From the NCBI GenBank assembly GCA_036803245.1, contig DAIRUQ010000073.1, forward strand, positions 1 through 14,273: a stretch of DNA of 14,273 bases, given 5' to 3'. Each line of letters opens with the position of its first letter. Within the stretch, counting starts at the first letter, position 1. This document shows, in pieces, positions 1 through 6,329 of the stretch. The translations under genes were made by a program, and so were the position numbers. A model generated the notes under the pieces. It was not told where the DNA came from. It saw nothing but the letters and a program-made list of their open reading frames with translations, and made no database searches. This DNA is from DAIRUQ01 sp036803245. Lineage in GTDB: Bacteria; Chloroflexota; Anaerolineae; UBA1429.

Positions 1-1298
1 CAGAAGGGCGGGTAGGGCTCGACACAGATCTCGTCTTCCATCTGGCGCGCAAAGACCTCTACGTTGGCGGGCGGCAGCCCCCCAGCGGTGGCGTTCTGCA
101 CCCACAGATCCACGGCCGACTTGCGCCCTGGAATGCTGCGCACCGGCTCCGAGATCATCTTTTGCAGAGCGGCGGTGTTGCTCACCCAGTCGCAGAGTAA
201 GAAGGCCTCATCCGGATGGTCCGAGTGGACGCCGACGCTCCACGCCCCGCCGGCAGCGCTCAACGCGCGCATGCCAGTCTTTGAGTTCATCGGCATCGCC
301 GCCACATCCCACTCGTACTTGTCCTCCACTTGGGCGCGGACGCCAGCGGTGGCCCACGAGCCCTCGTGTCGCATCACCGTCAAGCCGCTCGTCCAGGCAT
401 CCACGCCATCGGGCACGATGCCCCCCTCGGGAAAGATATTCCTGTTACGCATCTGCACGAGCTGTTCGAACACCTCGATGTTCTCTTCCGAAGCGAGCAC
501 ACAGGTCTTGCGATCCTCGGTCCACAGGCGGCCATCATTCGCCACCAGATGCCCCAGGAAGGTCCAGCTGCCAACGCTCAGCGTTGTCGCCCACCGCGAG
601 GGCTTGCCGTCCTCAAGTTCCACGAGCTGGCCGCAGAACTGCTCAAAGTCCTCCCAAGTCCAGTCATCGGAGGGCGCGTCAACGCCCATCTCGGCCAGGA
701 TGTCCTTGTTGTAGTAGAACCCCATGTTGGAAAAGTCATACGGCAGCGAGTACTGGTTGCCCTCCCATGACATCTGGGCGAGCAAAGCCTCCCAAAAGTC
801 GGTGGTGTCGATACCATGCGCCTCAATGTACGGAGAGAGGTTGACGATCCAGCCGCGCGAAGCAAAGGTCTCTGTCAGGAACGTGCGGCAGTAAAAGAGA
901 TCGGGGAGGCTACCGCCGACGGCCTGGGTGTTGAGCACGTTATAGTACTCGTCGCCCGCGCCAATGTTCATATAGTCCACGCGGATGTTCGGGTACTCTT
1001 GCTGCCAGTCGAACAAGAGCTCCTTGAGCCCTGGGCGATCGATTCCTTGCAGCCCGCCGTGGTTATCCACGAAACGCAGCGTGATGCTATCGGTGACCGG
1101 CTGGGCCTCCTTTTCCACCACCCGCGTCTCGACAACGACCTTCTCGACGACCTTTTCCTCGCCCTCGATGATAACGGTCTCCTTGACCACCTTTTCGACG
1201 GTCTCGTAGACGACCTGCGGCTGGCAAGCGGCGAGCAAGGATCCTGCTGCTCCCAAGCCTACGTACTTGAGCATTTGACGACGCGATACCGTTTTCAC
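1..1298 (-). CDS. Sugar ABC transporter substrate-binding lipoprotein (partial, C-terminus outside window)
   Basis: This is an extracellular solute-binding protein of the family-1 (sugar-binding) type, which captures a sugar or oligosaccharide outside the membrane and hands it to an ABC permease. 432 residues are visible and the C-terminal end runs off the window. The N-terminus has a twin-arginine motif (SRRQMLK, residues 5-11), a short hydrophobic stretch and a lipobox LAAC ending at Cys25, so a Tat-exported lipoprotein is likely. Residues about 29-64 form a Val/Glu/Lys linker with EKVV repeats, typical of Chloroflexota binding proteins. Family features follow: LRFVDNHGG near residue 73, LPDLFYC, and a SLPYDFSNMGFYYNKDIL segment. 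The start is GTG at 1298, preceded by a strong AGGAGGG ribosome site. An ATG further inside would cut off the RR motif. No permease gene is visible. The substrate cannot be named. Confidence 0.9.
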   Translation of the reverse strand, partial: MKTVSRRQMLKYVGLGAAGSLLAACQPQVVYETVEKVVKETVIIEGEEKVVEKVVVETRVVEKEAQPVTDSITLRFVDNHGGLQGIDRPGLKELLFDWQQEYPNIRVDYMNIGAGDEYYNVLNTQAVGGSLPDLFYCRTFLTETFASRGWIVNLSPYIEAHGIDTTDFWEALLAQMSWEGNQYSLPYDFSNMGFYYNKDILAEMGVDAPSDDWTWEDFEQFCGQLVELEDGKPSRWATTLSVGSWTFLGHLVANDGRLWTEDRKTCVLASEENIEVFEQLVQMRNRNIFPEGGIVPDGVDAWTSGLTVMRHEGSWATAGVRAQVEDKYEWDVAAMPMNSKTGMRALSAAGGAWSVGVHSDHPDEAFLLCDWVSNTAALQKMISEPVRSIPGRKSAVDLWVQNATAGGLPPANVEVFARQMEDEICVEPYPPF

Positions 1299-1432
1299 CA
1301 GTCCCTCCTCATGATACGCTCGAGTGAGTAGCTATCTGAGAGATCGGTCTTGTCCCGTTCGACTCCAACCTCCTTTGTTGCCTGACGAAACTGAAGGACA
1401 GACAGCCTGCCCGTGACGATCGAATCACACTG

Positions 1433-1461
1433 ACTCTAGCAGAGTACGCTCGGGCCTGCAA
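1433..1461 (-). promoter_or_regulatory. Possible promoter of the solute-binding protein gene
   Basis: Read on the minus strand, TTGCAG (1461-1456) is followed after 17 bases by TAGAGT (1438-1433). The -35 match is poor and the -10 fair. The -10 lies inside a small inverted repeat, ACTCT-AGC-AGAGT (1433-1445), which could be an operator half-site pair. Transcription would begin near 1426, giving a leader of about 130 nt. This rests on consensus reading only. Confidence 0.3.
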
Positions 1462-1714
1462 TGGCGTCATGTGGACAGAAGGTGGACGGCTGCGGGACAA
1501 CGGCGGGGATCGGCTGCAGAGGGCGGGCCAGCGTCATGTGGAATCCTTGAGCATCGCTCCGAGTTCGCGCAGACACACAGCCATGGGATGACGCTGCGCG
1601 ATGACGCCAACAGGGTCACCAAGAGCCATGGACAGCGTAGAGCAGCTCTGCGAACTCTCGAGCCTCCGAAGGCACTGAACGTCATACTCTAGCTCGTCGG
1701 TGCTCGCGATGAGC

Positions 1715-1743
1715 TTGAGCCGGACGCCCAGCTCGTGTACATT
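1715..1743 (+). promoter_or_regulatory. Probable promoter of the CofD/YvcK-like gene
   Basis: TTGAGC (1715-1720) and TACATT (1738-1743) are separated by exactly 17 bases, and each matches the sigma70 consensus at four of six positions. Transcription would begin near 1750, about 42 nt before the ATG at 1792. If real, this rules out the in-frame GTG at 1735, which would lie upstream of the transcript. Confidence 0.4.
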
Positions 1744-1791
1744 ACACTTGCTCACTGGACTGCTCGGAGAACGAGAGAAAGCGTAGCAACG

Positions 1792-2769
1792 ATGGACCTG
1801 TCCTGCCACGTCTGCACCATCGGTGGTGGGTCTGGCATGCCCGTGGTGAACAAGGGGCTCCTCAAGGCGGGCTGCCGGGAGATCGCCTCGATTGTGACTA
1901 CGTTCGACAGCGGTGGGCACACCGGCCGTATGCGCACCGACGAGCGTGGCCACGTCCTGGCCTTTTCCGATTACTGGAGAGCTCTGATGTCGCTCTGGAA
2001 AGACGGGGCCCACAAGAGCGCTTGGGAGGAGATGCTCCTGTTTCGCGATGGCAGGGGGCGCAACTTTGGCAACGTGTTCTTCCAGTCCATGAGCGAAAAG
2101 ACCGGCTCGCTCATGGAGGTGCAGAACCTGTTCGAGGATCTGACCGGAGCCAAGCTGTACGGACGGGTGATACCTGTGTCGCTCGATCCAGCCGATATCG
2201 GCTTTCGCACAGTCAGTGGGCGACGCTATCACGGCGAGCACTATCTCGACGAGCTACGCATGTCGCTGGATCGTGTGACCGAGATCTGGCTCGAGCCAGA
2301 GGTAAAGGCGAGCGAGGAGGCGCTGCGAGCCCTCTCTGAGGCCGATCTGGTGGTCATTTGTCCCGGCAGTCTCTTTGGATCGGTTCTGGTCAATTTCGCG
2401 CCGCAGGGCATGGTCGAGGCGTTCTTGGAGAGCAAGGTCCCCAAGATCCTGGTCACAAACATCATGTCCCTTCCCAACGAGACCTGGGAGTGTACACAGG
2501 ATGAGTACGTCGGCGTCTTTGTGGATTGCCTGCGGGTTCCGCAACCGTTTGACCTAGTGGTCATGGCGGACCTGGGAGCGCTGGAGCCCGACCAGTTGGC
2601 CCCGGTGTTGGAGAGCTACCAGTGGGAGCACTCGGTCCCAGTCCGCTACCGCGAGGCTAGCCGGCATCCGACCGTCTTGGCCGACTTGGCCCTGGTCGAG
2701 CCTCGCTATGGCCGCCTACGACACTGCGAGAACAAGCTGGCCCGGTTCTTTGGCAGCCTCGAGCTGTAA
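1792..2769 (+). CDS. CofD/YvcK-family protein (2-phospho-L-lactate transferase-like, gluconeogenesis-factor-like)
   Basis: The product has 325 residues and the Rossmann-like CofD/YvcK fold. Visible motifs are GGGSG (residues 11-15), DSGGHTGRMR (39-48, matching the DDGGSSGRLR element of YvcK), RNFGNVFF (90-97, matching the GHSFGN element) and ADLVVICPGSLFGSVL (184-199, matching ADLIVLGPGSLYTSIL). CofD transfers phospholactate to the F420 precursor, while YvcK of Bacillus is a non-enzymatic factor for cell-wall and carbon metabolism that binds UDP-GlcNAc. This protein is closer to YvcK, but its segment after the GG motif (GHVLAFSDYWRALMSLW) lacks the usual PGDIRN element, so it may be a divergent subfamily with its own ligand. 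The usual YvcK neighbours (rapZ, whiA) are absent. ATG 1792 was chosen because GGGSG then sits at the normal distance from the start and a candidate promoter covers the alternative GTG at 1735. The ribosome site (GAGAAAG) is weak. Confidence 0.82.
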   Translation: MDLSCHVCTIGGGSGMPVVNKGLLKAGCREIASIVTTFDSGGHTGRMRTDERGHVLAFSDYWRALMSLWKDGAHKSAWEEMLLFRDGRGRNFGNVFFQSMSEKTGSLMEVQNLFEDLTGAKLYGRVIPVSLDPADIGFRTVSGRRYHGEHYLDELRMSLDRVTEIWLEPEVKASEEALRALSEADLVVICPGSLFGSVLVNFAPQGMVEAFLESKVPKILVTNIMSLPNETWECTQDEYVGVFVDCLRVPQPFDLVVMADLGALEPDQLAPVLESYQWEHSVPVRYREASRHPTVLADLALVEPRYGRLRHCENKLARFFGSLEL

Positions 2770-2788
2770 GCAAGGACAGCTCGGATCC

Positions 2789-2808
2789 GCGCTGGTCGGA
2801 CGCAGCGC
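2789..2808 (+). terminator. Weak hairpin after the CofD/YvcK-like gene
   Basis: GCGCTG (2789-2794) pairs with CAGCGC (2803-2808) across an 8-nt loop, 20 bases after the stop codon. No T-run follows, so it is at best a factor-assisted terminator and may be chance. Confidence 0.2.
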
Positions 2809-2901
2809 TTCCCGCCACCAACGCACATAGAGTCGCCCCCTCCTGCACGCGGGCACCCCCTGGGATTTTACAGAAGATTGACACGCAGGCGCCCTGAAGC
2901 G

Positions 2902-2930
2902 TTGACCCGCGATCTTCCTGGGTATATGAT
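2902..2930 (+). promoter_or_regulatory. Sigma70-type promoter upstream of the nucleotidyltransferase/kinase gene
   Basis: TTGACC (2902-2907) and TATGAT (2925-2930) are separated by 17 bases. Each hexamer matches the consensus at five of six positions, the best promoter in the window. Transcription would begin near 2937, leaving about 300 nt before the GTG start at 3235. Confidence 0.6.
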
Positions 2931-3234
2931 GATAGTGCCTGGATGTAGTGGCGGTTATCTTTCGATCTTGGCGGGTTCGTAGATAGGCAGGTCGTTTACT
3001 GTTGTTCGGATGCCCCGCGCAAGGCTGCCTTCTCGGATTCCGGGTAGCGATCGCTCCGAGGGTCTCGATGCATCATCACCTTGCCTCGTCTGCAGCTGCT
3101 TTGACTCTGTCGATCATTACGAGTCCGCCTGGTTTGGGTGCCGACCTGCGCTCACCGCGGCTAGGTAGTCGTGCTTGTTCAAGAGGGGATGTCGTGTCGC
3201 GGCGGCCTGAGCGCACGGAGGGACACATACGCAC

Positions 3235-6210
3235 GTGACAGACGTGGATGCCCGCACCGATACTCGCCTCCTGGGCGATCTGATCACTCCTGGCTCGCGC
3301 TCGGTGCTGAACCCCGAAAGCATCGCTTTACACGGCGGGCTGGAGACGAGCACCGTGGTGCTCGTGATGCTCGCCGCTGGCAAGGGAACCCGCTTCGGGC
3401 GCGAACCCAAGTGCATCCAGCCGGTTCACGGGACGCCGTTGGCTCGTCACTCGATCAACGCGTTTCGGCGGGTCGCCACAGCCCCGGTGGTCTGTGTGGT
3501 CGGCTACCGTTACCAGGAGGTCTGCGACGCCCTAGGTGGCGACGTGACCTATGTCCTCTCCGATAACCCCACGGGCGGCACCGCCTATGCGGCCATGGAG
3601 GCTCTGGCGGCGCCTGGCCTCCTGGATGCCAACCCGCTGCTGGTCATTAGCATGGGCGATCGCGTTGTGCCGCCGACCACCTACGGCCGTCTATGTGAGA
3701 CGCATACCGCCGGCCGGCAAGAGGCAACCATCACGATGCTGACGGCCATCTATGAGGAGCCCAAGCAGCGCGGCAAGGGGCGTGTGGTGCGAGACGCTAG
3801 CGGCCAGGTGGTTCGCATCGTTGAGGAGCGGGACATTGCCCTGATCGATGACAAAGCCGCAAGAAGCGAACTGCTGGGTCTGGTCGAGGGGAACTGTCCT
3901 CTGTACGCCATTCGAGCGGCGACTCTGCATACCTATCTCGGGCAGCTTACCAACGCCAACGCGCAGCACCAGTTCTATCTGACCGATATAGTCCGCATGA
4001 TCAGCGCTGATGGTGGCGAGGTGCGCACCATCACCACGCGAGCGGGCGATCCGGCCTATGACCTGCTCTGCGCCGACGTGACGCGCCCTCAAGACCTGGC
4101 CATGCTGGAGGGCATTATGGCGTCCTCGGCTGGGCTGCTACGGCCCACCGCGATGGGGGTTGAGGCGGCGGCAGAGCTGATCGTGCAGGGACGCCCTCCC
4201 GGGCAGATCGCGTCGATTGTGCGCCAGCTTGAGGACCTGATGGCTACGGTGGAGCGCGAGGGGCTTGGCTTTCGACCGGATGAGCCGGTGGCCATTGGGA
4301 TCTCGGGCGGCCGCCTCCGGATCGCCTGTATGCATCCGGACATGACGCGCTTTTACGGACCGGCGTGGCAGATGCCCATCGGAGCCGGGAACAGAGAGGG
4401 TGGAGAGCAGATCGTCGCTCTGGTTCAGGAATCCGGCGACGGATATCTGCACCTCTATCCTACGAATCCCGAGTTCCGAGAGTGCATCAACGACCTGCCT
4501 TGCGATGACGAGGCGATGTACCCCGATGCCGCGGTCGCCGACTGGCATGCCTATGAGACTTTTGGTACCCATCTGAGTGAGAGCCTGCTGCTGTCGTTGG
4601 GCTACTTTTCGGATGAGGAGCTGGCGCAGCGGCGCAGGAATGGACAGCCGTTGCCGCCGTCGTCTTTGTGGGCCGGTAGCAACATGCGACGGCCTTTTGC
4701 CCTGGTCGGTAACGCCCTGGCTTCGCTTCGTACCCTGCGAACGGGCACGCTGGGGGCGCGGGTGCAGGAGCGCCTGGGCAGGAATCGCTTTCAGGGTTTG
4801 CGCCTAGCCTGCACAGGTAGCATTCCGCGGGGCGGCTTCTCTAGTTCCTCGGCGGTGACCCTGGCCACCAAGAACGGGGTCAACGCCTTGTTCGAGCTAG
4901 AGATTCCAGCGGATCTCTTGGTTCATCTCGCGTGCCAGGCCGAGTTCGGCACGGGCGTGCGAGGGGGCTCGTTGGACCAGGCCACCGAGCAAAAAGGGCG
5001 CGCCGGCCTCGGCACCCTGATCTCGTCTAGTCCGAGGGACAACTATCGCGTCATCGGCGCCTACCCCGTGCCAGCTGACCGCTTTCGCGTCATCTTTCCC
5101 TACAGCGTAGAGCGTGATCGCCAAGCCTGGCGCTGGTCTTGGGGCCTGTACGGGCGCTCGGCCGGTGAGGGGCCGCTGACCGCGGGCGAAATGCGCAAGC
5201 TGACGGGCAAGGCAGCCGAGATCGCGGCCATCTTGACGCGACTGCCCTTGGAGACCGACTACTTTCGGGAGATAGAGGACGACCTGGTGGCGGATGGTGC
5301 TTTGAGCGACCAGAGCCGGCGCTGGATCGCCAAGGTGCTGCGCCAGCTGCCTTTGCTTGCCTCGCAAGCAGAGCTCCAGCAGGGCGTTGAGGCCCAACGA
5401 GAGTGGTACGTCCAGCAGCTGATGGAGAGCGAACGGCTTGGTCGGGAGTCGGCAGAGAGCAAGGCTCAGGCGACACTTGCGTCGCTCTGGGAGGGATGGC
5501 GCGACCCAATTCTGCGGCGCACGACCGAGACCGGTGAGGTGGTTACAGAGGTCGGGGTGCCCTTGAGGGCCATGGTGGCTTACCTCTTTGGTGAGGTGGC
5601 CAAGAACCTTCACCTGATTCACCATCCTGAGGAGTGGATCGCCTGCGTGGCGCTGTCCCAGCGGGGCGATCGCACGGTTGACATCGAACCCCAGCGTCTT
5701 CCGACAAGGCAGGAGCTGGTGAGCGAGCTAGAGTGGGAACGAGGGCTCGACGGGCCGGCTCGCATGGAGCGGTGGCTCGCTCATTGTGAGGCCACACCGT
5801 TCGACTATAATCGTGGCCTCGATGACGCCAGCCTCGCCAGGCCGGAACCGCCAGCGTTTCACCGCTTGGAGGGTTCTGGATTCTTCCGAGGTCTGGCTTT
5901 GGTCGATCTAGCCGAGGCGATGCTGGTTCGCGTCTTTGGGCGCGACGCTGTGGCCGTGCGGATCAACGCTGCCGGGCAGGGCGACTATTTCCAGGTACAT
6001 ATCGATACCCATGTCGTGAATCCCGAGGAGGTCAAGGCCTTTCTGCAGGCGGCCTTCTATCGGCGCTTTGGACTGAACCCGGAGCCGCCATTTGTGGAGC
6101 TGCATCCGGGAGGCGGCGCGGTAGGGGTGCGACTGGATCGGTACGATGCCTTGTCCCACCTGGTGGACCACTTGCGCTCGTCCAGACGCCAAGCGGAGGG
6201 AGACGCATAG
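3235..6210 (+). CDS. Fused GlmU-like sugar nucleotidyltransferase and GHMP sugar kinase
   Basis: This is a 991-residue two-domain protein. The N-terminal part (about 40-300) is a sugar-1-phosphate nucleotidyltransferase: LAAGKGTRFG (46-55), EPK with Lys59, GGTAYAAMEA (114-123), SMGD with Asp142 in the metal-binding position, and NAQHQFYLTD (242-251), which resembles the GlmU uridyltransferase element. The C-terminal part (about 350-991) is a GHMP kinase: GISGGRLRIA near 355, the Ser-rich ATP loop SIPRGGFSSSSA (529-540), the segment EFGTGVRGGSLDQ (570-582), and a glycine-rich C-terminal motif in the last 80 residues. A Gln/Glu-rich region of about 200 residues (roughly 680-880) matches nothing I know. 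Likely role: kinase makes sugar-1-phosphate, transferase makes NDP-sugar, both cytosolic. The domain order recalls the fucose-salvage enzyme FKP, but the transferase half is GlmU-like. The start is GTG 3235: an in-frame stop at 3208-3210 precedes it and no start codon lies between. GGAGGG lies 12 nt upstream, slightly far. The sugar is unknown. Confidence 0.85.
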   Translation: MTDVDARTDTRLLGDLITPGSRSVLNPESIALHGGLETSTVVLVMLAAGKGTRFGREPKCIQPVHGTPLARHSINAFRRVATAPVVCVVGYRYQEVCDALGGDVTYVLSDNPTGGTAYAAMEALAAPGLLDANPLLVISMGDRVVPPTTYGRLCETHTAGRQEATITMLTAIYEEPKQRGKGRVVRDASGQVVRIVEERDIALIDDKAARSELLGLVEGNCPLYAIRAATLHTYLGQLTNANAQHQFYLTDIVRMISADGGEVRTITTRAGDPAYDLLCADVTRPQDLAMLEGIMASSAGLLRPTAMGVEAAAELIVQGRPPGQIASIVRQLEDLMATVEREGLGFRPDEPVAIGISGGRLRIACMHPDMTRFYGPAWQMPIGAGNREGGEQIVALVQESGDGYLHLYPTNPEFRECINDLPCDDEAMYPDAAVADWHAYETFGTHLSESLLLSLGYFSDEELAQRRRNGQPLPPSSLWAGSNMRRPFALVGNALASLRTLRTGTLGARVQERLGRNRFQGLRLACTGSIPRGGFSSSSAVTLATKNGVNALFELEIPADLLVHLACQAEFGTGVRGGSLDQATEQKGRAGLGTLISSSPRDNYRVIGAYPVPADRFRVIFPYSVERDRQAWRWSWGLYGRSAGEGPLTAGEMRKLTGKAAEIAAILTRLPLETDYFREIEDDLVADGALSDQSRRWIAKVLRQLPLLASQAELQQGVEAQREWYVQQLMESERLGRESAESKAQATLASLWEGWRDPILRRTTETGEVVTEVGVPLRAMVAYLFGEVAKNLHLIHHPEEWIACVALSQRGDRTVDIEPQRLPTRQELVSELEWERGLDGPARMERWLAHCEATPFDYNRGLDDASLARPEPPAFHRLEGSGFFRGLALVDLAEAMLVRVFGRDAVAVRINAAGQGDYFQVHIDTHVVNPEEVKAFLQAAFYRRFGLNPEPPFVELHPGGGAVGVRLDRYDALSHLVDHLRSSRRQAEGDA

Positions 6211-6329
6211 CCACGAGGAGCCGTTATCCATGAACGCTTGGCCATGCCGGACACGCTGGTCCTGCGCTGGCGGGCGTGCTACGATCAGACCGTCTGTGGA
6301 TACGAAGTGATGTGTGAGGTGAGCCTTTC

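Larger units (their letters stand above)
1299..1791. other. Divergent intergenic region, no convincing gene
   Basis: These 493 bases separate the minus-strand binding-protein gene from the plus-strand CofD/YvcK-like gene. Short open frames exist on both strands (about 72 codons each around 1467-1692), but they overlap each other, lack good ribosome sites and resemble no family I know. Apart from one weak promoter candidate on each strand I see no structured RNA, repeat or mobile-element trace. Confidence 0.6.
2770..3234. other. Intergenic region with long 5' leader, no convincing gene
   Basis: These 465 bases hold a strong promoter candidate (2902-2930) and then about 300 nt of apparent leader. 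An open frame at 3002-3238 has no recognisable product and overlaps the next start, so I do not call it. In the leader, CTCGGA (3032-3037) can pair with TCCGAG (3055-3060) around a loop that contains the palindrome AGCGATCGCT (3046-3055). I could not match the leader to a known riboswitch class by eye. Confidence 0.5.

Noticed and set aside
64..865. Open frames on the plus strand (64-714, 281-844, 330-770) and other minus-strand frames opposite or inside the binding-protein gene
   Set aside because: They are shadows of the long minus-strand gene, with Arg/Pro/Ser-rich low-complexity products and no family motifs.
1295..1312. Five-codon frame (MRRDW) just before and overlapping the GTG start of the binding-protein gene on the minus strand
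   Set aside because: Its two AGG codons are simply the ribosome binding site of the real gene, so the overlap is most likely chance.
1467..1692. Two overlapping frames of about 72 codons on opposite strands in the divergent intergenic region
   Set aside because: There is no ribosome site or recognisable protein, and they exclude each other. High GC makes such frames common.
1534..2241. A 235-codon minus-strand frame opposite the CofD/YvcK-like gene
   Set aside because: The opposite strand has clear family motifs throughout, so this is an antisense shadow.
3002..3238. A 78-codon plus-strand frame in the leader of the fusion gene
   Set aside because: No family resemblance and no strong ribosome site, and it overlaps the GTG start of the real gene.
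4897..5625. A 242-codon minus-strand frame opposite the kinase half of the fusion
   Set aside because: It is an antisense shadow of a well-supported GHMP kinase reading frame.
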